Shown piece by piece: positions 34,037 through 42,486 of a stretch of 64,000 bases of DNA (the stretch's first letter is position 1; each line of letters begins with the position of its first letter). The position numbers and the translations under genes were made by a program. The DNA lies in the NCBI GenBank assembly GCA_963735885.1, contig CAVTMP010000008.1, positions 124,001 through 188,000 on the forward strand, written 5' to 3'. The stretch comes from JBBSBL01 sp963735885. Its GTDB lineage: Bacteria > Actinomycetota > Thermoleophilia > Solirubrobacterales > Solirubrobacteraceae. The notes under the pieces were generated by a model. The model saw only the letters and a program-made list of their open reading frames with translations, was not told the origin of the DNA and made no database searches.

Positions 34037-34995
34037 GAAGCTCCGCACGACGCCGGCCGGGCTGATCGCCCACGACGCGGAGCGCGATCGCTGGGTCGTC
34101 CTCCCGGGCGAGCGCGACCTGCTCGCGTTCCTGGCCGAGGGGGAGCCCGCCCGCGAGCGGGCGGCCGCCGTCGCCGCCTCCGCCGACGCGGACGAGGCGG
34201 ACCCGTCGTCCGCGGGCCTGCCGTTCACGCCCCGCTCGATGCGGGCGTTCATGCTCTGGGAATCGCACGTCATCGCCTCGAGCCGGATGCTCGTCAAGCA
34301 CTTCTTCCCGGCGCCGATGTGGAAGCTCGTGCAGCACGTTCGAGCGGACCGGGCGCACGTTCCCGAAGCTCAAGCCGAACGAGCGGTTCTGGGAGGCGCC
34401 GACCTTCTACGTCGCGAACCACACGATGGTCCTCTCCGACGGCCAGGACATGTGGTGGCCCTCGCACACCCGGGCCCTCGACTTCGAGCTCGAGCTCGCC
34501 TTCGTGCTCGCACGGCCGCTCGCCGACGCGACGCCGCCGGAGGCGCGCGAGGCGGTCGGCGGCTGGTTCGTCCTCAACGACTGGAGCGCCCGCGACGTGC
34601 AGGCCGACGACGCGCGACGCAACGTCTTCGGGCCGGTGATCAAGTCCAAGACGTTCGCCAACTCGATCGGCTGCGACGTCGTCACGGACGACGCGTTCGG
34701 CGACTGGACCGCGAAGACGGGGCGCGTCCGGGTCGACGGCGAGCTGTGGTGCGAGGGCACGACCGCCGGCCCGGCGCACGACGTCGGCGAGATGCTCGCC
34801 TACGCGTCGAAGGGCGAGGTCCTCGGGGTGGGCGATGTGATCTCGACGGGCACGATGCCGGGCTGCTGCGGCCTGGAGCTCGAGCGCTGGGTCGCGCCCG
34901 GGCAGACCGTCGAGCTCGAGATCGACGGCATCGGCACGCTCACCAACCGCATCGCGCCCGACGCGCATCCGGCGACGGCGGTGCGCGCCACGTGA
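34035..34995 (+). CDS. Fumarylacetoacetate hydrolase-family protein 1 (one frameshift)
   Basis: GTG 34035 starts a gene of about 320 codons. The first part, PAGLIAHDAERDRWVVLPG to HFFPAPMWKLVQH, and the second, ERTGRTFPKLKPNERFW to LEIDGIGTLTNRIAP, lie in different frames joined by an extra G near 34340. FAH features are DFELELAFVLARP, FVLNDWSARDVQ, KSKTFANSIG and VGVGDVISTGTMPG. It is paralogous to the FAH protein at 48175-49173. The family hydrolyses C-C bonds in acylpyruvates or ring-fission products. Its TGA overlaps the GTG of the P450 gene. Confidence 0.85.
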
Positions 34996-36207
34996 GCGGC
35001 GTCGCCGCGATCCCGTCGGTCGACGGCGACCTCTACGCGGACGAGACGATCCGCGACTCGCGCCCATTGTTCGCGCGGATCCGGGACGCCGGACCCGTCG
35101 TGTGGCTGCCGCCCAACCGGCTCCACGCGATCGGCCGCTTCGACGACGTGCGCGCTGCGCTGCGCGACGACGCGACCTTCATCAGCGGCCGCGGGGTGGC
35201 CGCGAATCCGATCGCCAACCGGCTCGGCCGGAGCACGACGCTGAACAGCGACGGCGACGTCCACGACCGTCGCCGCCGGATCCTGATGCGCTCCCTCGGC
35301 GCGAAGGCGCTGGCCGAGGTGCAGGGCACCATCGACGCCGAGGCCGAGCGCCTCATCGACGACCTCGTCGCCCGCAAGTCGTTCGACGCGGTCGCCGACT
35401 TCGGGGCCGGGCTCCCGGTGGCCGTGGTGGCCACGCTCGTCGGCGTGCGCGCGGACCACACGCGCATGCTCGAGTGGGCGGCGGCGACGTTCGACGCGCT
35501 CGGTCCGACGAACCGGCGTGGCCGGGCCCGGATGCGGACCGCGCTGGGCCTCTACGGCTACACCCGCCGGCTGACCCGCAAGAGCGTCGCCCCGGGGAGC
35601 TGGGCGGCCTCGGTGTTCGACGCCCGAGACCGCGGCGAGATCGGCACCGCCGAGGCGCGATCGCTGATCATCGACTTCGTCGCGCCCGCGTTGGACACGA
35701 CGATCCTCGGCTCGGCGTACCTGCTGCTGATGCTCGCCCGGCATCCCCGAGGCGTGGGAGGCGCTGCGCGCCGACCCCGTCGCTCATCCCGGCCGCCGTC
35801 GTCGAGGCCGTGCGCCTCGGCGCGCCGGTGCGCGCGTTCACCCGCTACGTCGCCCGCGACACCGAGGTCGACGGCACGCCGCTCCGGAAGGGCTCGCGGG
35901 TGGCGATCCTCTACGGCTCGGCCAACCGCGACGAGCGGCGCTTCCCCGACCCCGACCGCTTCGACCTGCGCCGGGACGGCGCCACCCACCTCGGGTGGGG
36001 CAACGGACCGCACACGTGCGTCGGCATCCATCTCGCCAAGCTCGAGATGCAGGCGCTGCTGCGCGCGATGGTCCCGCGCGTCGCGCGCATCGAGGCCGGG
36101 ACGCCGAAGCCGCTCATGAACAACACGCTGCAGGGCATCGCCGCATTGCCCGCGCGCCTTCATCGAGAGCCCGCATGGCGCTGGGCGTCAGCCCGTCGGC
36201 CGGATGA
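34992..36207 (+). CDS. Cytochrome P450, frameshifted
   Basis: From GTG 34992 (GTGA overlap) it reads through LYADETIRDSRPLFARIRDA, then HDRRRRILMRSLGAKAL and the I-helix region IIDFVAPALDTTILGSAYL. Near 35745 and 35790 two C runs carry one extra C each. The frame then resumes with AAVVEAVRLGAPVRAFTRYV, YGSANRDERRFPDPDRFDLR and the haem loop HLGWGNGPHTCVGIHLAK with its Cys ligand. The ExxR motif is not obvious because it falls near the broken part. The 3' end is unclear; a stop at 36205-36207 is in another frame and overlaps the convergent SnoaL gene. It probably oxidises an aromatic or terpenoid substrate. Confidence 0.8.
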
Positions 36208-36560
36208 CGCCTCGGCGGCGGTCGCCCGGTCGAGGAAGACCCGGAGGTGCGAGATCTCGCCGCGACGCACCCGGACGACGAGGAAGAACGTTGCGACGGG
36301 GATGCTGGTCGGGCGCCCGACGAGCGCAGCCGCAGCTCGACGACCACGTCGTCGCCCTGCGACTCGGTGCGGACGACCTCGGCCCAGTGGGCGCCGAGCC
36401 CCGTGGTCGTCTCGTCGAGGCGCTCGACCACCGCGGCGCGCCCGCGCCAGGTCGACTCGCCCGGCCAGCCGGGGGGATCCTCGAGAACGACCCGGGGCGC
36501 CAGCCATGGCGCGGCCCCTCCGGCGCCAGCCAGGTTCCAGGCGTTCAGCGCCGTCGTCAC
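36160..36560 (-). CDS. SnoaL-like (NTF2-fold) protein, one frameshift
   Basis: GTG 36560 overlaps the stop of the acyltransferase gene (GTGA). The first frame reads TTALNAWNLAGAGGAAPWLA, then STWRGRAAVVERLDETTTGL and QGDDVVVELRLRSSG. After an indel near 36320 it continues SIPVATFFLVVRVRRGEISH and LRVFLDRATAAEA. This is the usual SnoaL layout (about 130 residues). Such proteins act as cyclases, hydratases or isomerases or are of unknown role. It ends opposite the P450 3' end. Confidence 0.65.
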
Positions 36561-37408
36561 GAACAGGACTGCTGATCTCCCGGCGAGGCGTCCTCGCGCA
36601 GATCGCGGCCGACGATCCGCGACGACAGACCGCGGCGAGGGTCGGCCTCCCGCTCGGCCCGCAGGAGCCGGATGCCGCTCTCCACGGCCGTGCGCGTCGC
36701 GTTGCGAAGCTCGCGCGCGGCGTCGTCGCCGGTGCCCGGGATCGTGGCCGGGTCGATGGGATCCCCGAACCAGAAGTACAGGCGCTCCGGGCGGGGGATC
36801 ATCGGCCCCAGGCCGACGCTCAGCGGCGGGGTCGGCATCCCGACCAGGCGCCGCATGAGCCGCGAGGCCCGGCCGAGGATCGGGGTGTCCTCGTCGGTGA
36901 CGACGTCGAACATGTCCTCGACGCCGATGGCCGCGAACGGGACGTTCGGGTAGCCGAACTCGAATGCGAGCCTCGCGAAGCCGATCCGCTCCTTCCACTT
37001 CAGCGTGTAGCGCTCGCCGCGCTGCTTGAGCACCTCCCCGGCACCCCCGGGGAAGCAGAGGATGTTCTGGCCGTCGCGCATGAGCGAGCGCACGTTCGCC
37101 CGCGTGCCGCGCACCATGCCGGCGCTCTCGAGGAGGTTGCGCCAGACGGGGATCGAGTAGTGGCCGTGCTCGCCCAGACCGCGGACGACGATCCCGCGCC
37201 GGGTCCAGAGCTCGGTGATCATGAACGGAACGTCGATGAGGCCGTACAGCGTGTGGTTCCCGACGAGCAGCATGGGCCCCTCGAGCCGGTCGACGCCGTA
37301 GAGCTTCGGCTGCAGGACCCGACTCAGCGGCGCGACGACGGCGCTCAGCCGGTCGAGCCGCGTGGGGCTCGGCGCCGGCGGGACGCGGGTCTCGGGAGCG
37401 TCCGTCAT
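36557..37408 (-). CDS. DGAT-like lysophospholipid acyltransferase superfamily protein
   Basis: This is a 283-residue protein. An acyltransferase block reads MLLVGNHTLYGLIDVPFM (catalytic His-Asp pair spaced as in DGAT/MGAT-type members) and NILCFPGGAGEVLKQRGERY (the FPGGxxE acyl-acceptor motif). GYPNVPFAAIGVEDMF and LGPMIPRPERLYFWFG follow. It probably transfers an acyl chain to diacylglycerol or another alcohol at the membrane. Its ATG overlaps the TetR stop (ATGA) and its stop overlaps the SnoaL start, so TetR, acyltransferase and SnoaL form a tightly coupled operon. Confidence 0.85.
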   Translation of the reverse strand: MTDAPETRVPPAPSPTRLDRLSAVVAPLSRVLQPKLYGVDRLEGPMLLVGNHTLYGLIDVPFMITELWTRRGIVVRGLGEHGHYSIPVWRNLLESAGMVRGTRANVRSLMRDGQNILCFPGGAGEVLKQRGERYTLKWKERIGFARLAFEFGYPNVPFAAIGVEDMFDVVTDEDTPILGRASRLMRRLVGMPTPPLSVGLGPMIPRPERLYFWFGDPIDPATIPGTGDDAARELRNATRTAVESGIRLLRAEREADPRRGLSSRIVGRDLREDASPGDQQSCS

Positions 37409-38118
37409 CCGGCCGCGGCGCTCGCGGGCGGCGTGGGGAGCGGACGCCGCGCGATCTCGGCGGCGTCCTTCGCCGGCACGCCGAAGGCCCGCAGGACGGC
37501 CTCGGCGTGCGCGCAGTCGTCCCGGGCGGTGAACTCCCCGCGCAGGACGCCCTGGATGACCCCGACCAGCGCCCCGCCGCTGCCCCGGAGTGCGAGCAGG
37601 GGGTTGGCCACGTCGAAGCGCCCGGACTTCAGGCCCCGGCGGAGGTCGCGGGCGGCGCGCGCGCCGAGCGCGGAGTCCACGAAGTGGTGCTCGGCCTCCA
37701 GGCGGACGAGGAGCCAGCCCCAGTCCGGGTCCTCGCGAACGGCGGCGAGCAGATGGCGATGGGCGATGCTCACCTGCTCGGCGACGTCGTCGACCTGGTC
37801 CTGGCGGACGATGAGGAACTCGAGCTGCTCGTCGAGCGTCTCTCTCAGGAGCGCGGCGAGGACCGCCTCCTTCGTCTCGAAGTAGTTGTAGAAGCCGCCG
37901 AGCGCGATGTCCGCCTCCGCGGCGATCTCGCGAATCGTCGTCTGCTCGACGCCCTGGGCGGCGAAGAGGCGCCGCGCAGCGGCGACGATCCGCTCGCGCG
38001 TCTCGGCCTTGCGCCGCTCCACGCGACCGCGTCGCGGAGTGGCGTCGCGGCGCTCTGCGGGCGTGGTCCGGTCGGTCACGCTCGACATGATACTGAACTG
38101 TCGGCCAGACTTGAACAT
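37405..38118 (-). CDS. TetR-family transcriptional regulator (next to monooxygenase 2)
   Basis: This is a 237-residue protein from ATG 38118, which has an AGGAGG ribosome site 7 nt upstream on the minus strand. ATG 38088 would drop ten residues. The helix-turn-helix reads RLFAAQGVEQTTIREIAAEA, then DIALGGFYNYFETKEAVLAAL. The ligand domain includes SIAHRHLLAAVREDPDWGWL and ends VLRAFGVPAKDAAEIARRPL. It is a paralogue of the TetR at 31115-31747. It probably controls both its own operon and the divergent monooxygenase through the palindrome at 38112-38125. Confidence 0.92.
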   Translation of the reverse strand: MFKSGRQFSIMSSVTDRTTPAERRDATPRRGRVERRKAETRERIVAAARRLFAAQGVEQTTIREIAAEADIALGGFYNYFETKEAVLAALLRETLDEQLEFLIVRQDQVDDVAEQVSIAHRHLLAAVREDPDWGWLLVRLEAEHHFVDSALGARAARDLRRGLKSGRFDVANPLLALRGSGGALVGVIQGVLRGEFTARDDCAHAEAVLRAFGVPAKDAAEIARRPLPTPPASAAAG

Positions 38119-38139
38119 TTGTTCACCTCCTGGTACGGT
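38111..38139 (+). promoter_or_regulatory. Promoter and candidate TetR operator of monooxygenase 2
   Basis: TTGAAC (38111-38116) and TACGGT (38134-38139) are 17 bp apart, and ATG 38148 follows 8 nt later, implying a leaderless message. The palindrome TGAACATTTGTTCA (38112-38125) overlaps the -35. The block CAGACTTGA...TACGGTGCCG...CCATG is shared with the promoter at 31779-31835, so the two control regions have a common origin. The same palindrome also covers the TetR start codon on the other strand. Confidence 0.65.
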
Positions 38140-38147
38140 GCCGCGCC

Positions 38148-39964
38148 ATGACCAGCTCAGCTCAGTCCCCTCGGGCCGCGACGGAGGAGGTCGACGTCCT
38201 GATCGTCGGCGGCGGCGGGGCGGGTCTCACCGCCTCGATGCTGCTCCACCACCTCGGCGTCGACCACCTGCTCGTCAGCTCACTGCCCACCACCTCGGTC
38301 CTCCCCAAGGCCCACGTCCTCAACCAGCGCACGATGGAGATCCTCGAGGACGCGGGGTGCGCCGACGCGATCGCGAAGCGCAGCACGCCGCCCGAGAACA
38401 TGGCGGCGACGGCGTTCTACGCGGGCCTTGCCGGCCAGTCCGACGATCACGGCCGGCTGATCGCCAAGCTCGAGTGCTGGGGCGCCGGCGAGGACGACGA
38501 GAACTGGCGCGCGGCGAGCGCCTGGCGCCAGCTGAACCTGCCGCAGATCCGGCTCGAGCCGGTGCTGAAGGATCATGCCGACGCGCTCTCGCCCGGGCGC
38601 ATCAGGTTCAGCCACGAGCTCACCGCGCTCGAGCAGGACGACGCCGGCGTCGCCGCCACGGTCCGCGACCGCGAGGCAGGGACCGACTACACCGTCCGGT
38701 CCAAGTACCTCATCGGCGCCGACGGCGGACGCACCGTTCCCAGGCTCGTCGGCATCACGCACGTCGGCCTCGGCGTCGTCACCCAGACGGCGACCCTGCA
38801 CGTGTCCGCGGACTTCTCCGGGCTCGCCCGGGACGACGACGTGCTCATCCGCTGGCTGGTCTCCCCGCAGGCGGGCGTCGGCGTGGTGATGGTGCCGATG
38901 GGCCCCGAGCGCTGGGGAACCCGCTCGGAGGAGTGGGTCATCCACCTCAACTACCCCGCCGACGACCCGCAGGAGGTCTCCGACGAGCGCGTCGAGACCG
39001 ATGTGCGCGCCGCCCTGGGAATCGGCGACCTGCCGCTGGACATCCACAAGATCACCCGCTGGTCGGTCGAGGCCGTGATGGCCGACCGCTACTCGGAGGG
39101 CCGCGTCTACCTCGTCGGCGACGCCGCCCACCGCCACCCGCCGACCGGCGGCCTGGGCCTCACCAGCGCCATCCAGGACGTGCACAACCTCACCTGGAAG
39201 CTCGCGGCCGTCCTCGACGGGCACGCCGGGCCGGAGCTGCTCGACACCTACGAGCCAGAGCGCCGCTCCTCCCTGGAGCGCAACGCCCAGCGCTCGCTCG
39301 AGAACGCCGTCAACCACTTCGGCGTCATCAACGTGGCGCTCGGCGTGACCCACGAGAACACCGAGGAGCAGAACCTCGCCAACCTGCGCCGCCTCTGGAG
39401 CGGCAAGCCCGAGGACGCCGAGTACCGCTCCGCCGCGCTGCGCGCCATCCGCTCGCAGTCGATGGAGTTCAGCGAGCACAACGTCGAATACGGCTACACC
39501 TACCGCTCCGCCGCGATCGTCCCCGACGGCAGCCCGGAGCCCGAGAACCCCGACGAGATCCGGATCTACCAGCCCTCCACCCGGCCCGGCGCGCCGCTGC
39601 CCGCACGCGTGGATCGACGACGAGGACGGCGTCCGGCGCCCGATCAAGGACCTCGTCCCGCCCGGCCGCTTCGTGCTGATCGCCGGCGAGGAGGGGCAGG
39701 CCTGGGTCGACGCCGCCGAGCACGTCGCCGGCGCCGCCGGGGTGCCGCTCGACGCGATCCGCATCGGCCACATGAACGGCGACCTCTTCGACCCGCGCTG
39801 CACCTGGCTGCGCCACCGCGAGATCGGTCCCGACGGGGCGATCCTCGTGCGCCCCGACCGCTTCGTCGCCTGGCGCAGCCTCGGCGCCGGCCGCCGACCC
39901 AGCGGGCGAGCTCGCCGCCGCGCTCGGCACCGTCCTGGCCCGTCCCGTCCCCGTCCACGCCTAG
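38148..39964 (+). CDS. FAD-dependent aromatic monooxygenase 2 (phenol hydroxylase / TfdB-like), two frameshifts
   Basis: ATG 38148. The FAD motif VDVLIVGGGGAGLTASMLL comes first, then AHVLNQRTMEILEDAG, YLIGADGGRTVPRLVGI and the second FAD motif GRVYLVGDAAHRHPPTGGLG, followed by LTSAIQDVHNLTWKLAAVL. This layout with a long C-terminal thioredoxin-like part matches phenol and chlorophenol monooxygenases. One extra base near 39605 moves the frame to HAWIDDEDGVRRPIKDLVPP and RFVLIAGEEGQAWVDAAEHV. Another indel near 39890 leads to GELAAALGTVLARPVPVHA and TAG at 39962. Restored length is about 600 residues. Hydroxylation of a phenolic ring is inferred. Confidence 0.83.
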
Positions 39965-39983
39965 CTCCGAGGAGCGCTGTCCG

Positions 39984-40572
39984 ATGTCCGTGTCCTTGAT
40001 CCATCCGAAGTTCCATCACTTCAACCTGAAGACGACGCGGTTGCAGGAGTTGATCGACTGGTACTCGGTCGTGGTCGGTGCCGATGTGCTGTTCCAGGAC
40101 GATGTCGGTGCGTGGCTGTCCAACGATGCGGCCAACCACCGCATCGCGCTGCTGGCGTTCCCGGGGTTCGTCGACGACCCCGAGAAGGACACCCGCACGG
40201 GGCTGCACCACAGCGCGTTCGAGTACGACAGCTTCGAGGACCTCAACGCCAGCTACCTGCGGCTGCGCGAGGCCGGGATCGAGCCCGACCTCTGCCTCGA
40301 CCACGGGATGACGTTCTCCTACTACTACAAGGACCCCGACGGCAACTTCGTCGAGCTGCAGGTCGACACCTTCGGCGACTGGGCCAAGTCCAGCGAGTAC
40401 ATGCGCACCAGCGAGGTCTTCCACCAGAACCCGATCGGCGTGTTCGTCGACCCCGCCAAGGTCGCCGACGCCGCCGCCGGCGGGGAGATCCTTCGAGCGC
40501 ATCCACGAGCGCGCGATGGCCGGCGAGTTCGCGCCGCCCGCCCCGCCCGTCGACATCCCCACCGAAGGCTGA
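39984..40572 (+). CDS. VOC-family extradiol dioxygenase-like protein, copy 2 (one frameshift near the end)
   Basis: From ATG 39984 the frame is intact for about 170 residues: LIHPKFHHFNLKTTRLQELI, then DWYSVVVGADVLFQDDVGAW, TGLHHSAFEYDSFED and DPDGNFVELQVDTFGDW. Near 40490 the frame breaks before FERIHERAMAGEFAPPAPP and TGA 40570. Metal ligands HHFNL, HHSAFEY and FVELQVD are present. It is almost identical to the copy at 33440-34030. It sits between monooxygenase 2 and FAH protein 2, with a TGA-to-GTG spacing of 4 nt to the latter. Confidence 0.85.
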
Positions 40573-40578
40573 CCCGGT
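40002..40578 (+). repeat. Second copy of the 0.58-kb duplicated segment (VOC gene)
   Basis: This is the partner of 33458-34036, in the same orientation and 6.5 kb away. High nucleotide identity, including silent positions, points to a recent duplication or gene conversion within the catabolic region. Confidence 0.85.
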
Positions 40579-41429
40579 GCGCTCGATCACGCTACGACGC
40601 CGGCGACGGCGCCCGCGCGGGCGTCCTCGCCGGCGACGAGATCGTCCCCGCCGCCGCGCTCGGCGCGCCCGCGGACTCCGTGAAGGGCCTGCTCGAGGCC
40701 CTGGACGCCGAGGGCCTCGCCGCCCTCGGCGAGCGGGCCGCCGCGAGCACCGAGCGCCTCGCGCGCTCCGGCGTGCGGCTCCTGGCCCCCGTGCCGGACC
40801 CCGAGAAGATCATCTGCCTGGGCCTCAACTACCGCGACCACGCCGAGGAGGCCCACCAGGAGATCCCCGAGCACCCGCGCTGGTTCGCGAAGTTCGCCAA
40901 CTCGCTGATCGGCGACGGCGAGCCGATCGTCCTCCCCGCCGCGCACCCCGACTTCGTCGACTACGAGGCCGAGCTCGCCGTCGTCATCGGGCGCGAGTGC
41001 CACCTGGTCCCCGAGGCCGACGCGCTCGCCCACGTCGCCGGCGCGATGCCGCTCAACGACGTCAGCGCCCGCGACCTGCAGCTCCAGAACCCGCTCTGGA
41101 CGAGCGGCAAGGCGATCGACACGTTCGCCCCCTGCGGCCCCGCGCTCGTCACGCTCGACGAGGCCGGCGACCTCGGCGATCTCACCCTGCGCACGCTGAT
41201 CGACGGCGAGGTCGTCCAGCAGGGCTCGACGAAGGACCTGATCTTCGGCGTCGCCGAGACCATCGCCTGGCTCTCGCGGACGATGACGCTGAGGCCCGGC
41301 GACATCATCGCCACCGGCACCCCCGCCGGCATCGGCGGCCTCAAGGGCATCTTCCTGCGCGACGGGCAGACCGTCAGCGTCGAGGTCGAGGGGCTCGGCG
41401 CCGTCACCAACCCGGTCCGCGCCGCATGA
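40577..41429 (+). CDS. Fumarylacetoacetate hydrolase-family protein 2 (one frameshift near the start)
   Basis: GTG 40577 reads RSIT and then breaks near 40590. The main frame continues YDAGDGARAGVLAGDEIV, then PVPDPEKIICLGLNYRDHAE, WFAKFANSLIGDGEPIVLP, DYEAELAVVIGRECH, NDVSARDLQLQNPLW and GDIIATGTPAGIGGL. This is the short FAH form (about 280 residues) of the 2-hydroxyhepta-2,4-diene-1,7-dioate isomerase / acylpyruvase group, unlike FAH proteins 1 and 3. It probably acts on the ring-fission product. Its TGA overlaps the ATG of the DoxX fragment. Confidence 0.88.
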
Positions 41430-41635
41430 CGATCCTCACCGTCGTCGTCACCGTCCTGACCGCGCTGATCTTCCTCGCCGCGGCCATCCTGAAGTTCCGC
41501 AAGGACCCCCACACGATGCAGACGCGCGACCGCCTCGGGATCGCCCCCGGCCCATACACGCTCATCGGCGTGTGCGAGGTCGCCGGCGGCGACCGGCGCG
41601 CTCATCGGCCTCGCCGTGCGCCGATCTCGCGCTGA
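41426..41635 (+). pseudogene. Truncated DoxX-like membrane protein
   Basis: ATG 41426 (ATGA overlap) opens TILTVVVTVLTALIFLAAAI, then LKFRKDPHTMQTRDRLG and LIGVCEVAGG, the first two segments of a DoxX-like protein. The frame is then lost (ALIGLAV can be read in another frame) and a stop comes at 41633. A normal family member has about 120 residues and four helices; only about half is present. Confidence 0.65.
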
Positions 41636-41659
41636 ACGCCGGGCCCAGGCGGCAAAGCG

Positions 41660-42060
41660 CTAGCAGCGAGGGCTTGTCTCGTGCTCCTCGTCGCCGAGCC
41701 GGCGTCGAAGTACGTCTCGAAGAACTCGGCGTGCGCAATGCTGGGCGAGCCACCCGGATGGCGAGGCGTCCGTGTCGCCGTAGCGGTGGGGTGTTCCGGC
41801 GGGGATGGTGATCGCCTCGCCTCGGCCCGAGCAGCCGCTCGTGGCCGTCGACGATCGCCGCAGCGCGCCGGAGATGACCTCGGCGCGAGTCTCCTGGAGC
41901 GGGTGGACGTGGGTCGGCTCGGCGACGGCGGCCGGCGGGTTGACCGTCCGATCCGCAGCAGATCGCCGTCGTGTCGGCGGCCGTGAGCAGGAAGGGGAGC
42001 GCCGGCGCGAGCCGAGACTCGCGAGCTGCTCCACGCACGGCCGATCGGCAGCCTCGCTGA
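41660..42060 (-). pseudogene. Cupin-domain protein broken by several frameshifts
   Basis: Pieces of one cupin are read in order from three minus-strand frames: PTHVHPLQETRAEVISGALR, then AIVDGHERLLG, RGEAITIPAGTPHRYGD and AEFFETYFDAG. Together they form the usual HxHxxQxE...G...PxGxxH cupin pattern, but at least three indels separate them. No intact reading frame of this product exists here. Confidence 0.55.
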
Positions 42061-42486
42061 CGAGTCGGCGCAGGGCGCAGACGCTTCGGCGACGTCATCG
42101 TCGACCGCCTGCAACGGCTCGGCGTGCTGGTCCAGGCCGCACGGGTGCCAGACCGCTGCTCGGCGGGCGCGACGCACGCCTACTCACGCCGACCGAGCCG
42201 TGACCGCACTGAGGCCGACGAGCCTCCGAGCCGCAGCGCAGGCGCTCGACCCTGCCGGCGATCACCGTCGACGCCGACGAGCCGGGGCGGGCATCCGGCA
42301 CGTCACGGACCCGTACGGGCGAGCAGCGCGCTCGATGGGCAGCATCCACCGGCCCGGAACGCGAACGATCACGCCTGACCCTGCATCCGAGCGGCTCGAA
42401 GACCGGTGGTGCGGTGATGGGGCGCGCCCCACCTCCCGGTCGATAGGGTGGCGCCCGGTGCCGGCGCTCCCCCAGCCCGTATCGAG
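42061..42486. other. 426-bp stretch without a recognised gene
   Basis: Frames here are open in places but lack steady third-position bias and match nothing I recognise. A TAGGGT hexamer at 42444-42449 near the right end may be the promoter of the next gene. The region is probably a decayed remainder. Confidence 0.4.

Noticed and set aside
33498..36119. Apparent 873-residue fusion of VOC, FAH and P450 sequence
   Set aside because: Same reason: separate genes with 4-nt overlaps are brought into one open frame by single-base indels, with non-coding-like translation between the domains.
38148..41429. Apparent 1093-residue fusion of monooxygenase, VOC and FAH proteins
   Set aside because: The joining stretches are Arg-rich and out of frame. 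True continuations with stops (TAG 39962, TGA 40570) and new starts exist in other frames, so the fusion results from indels.
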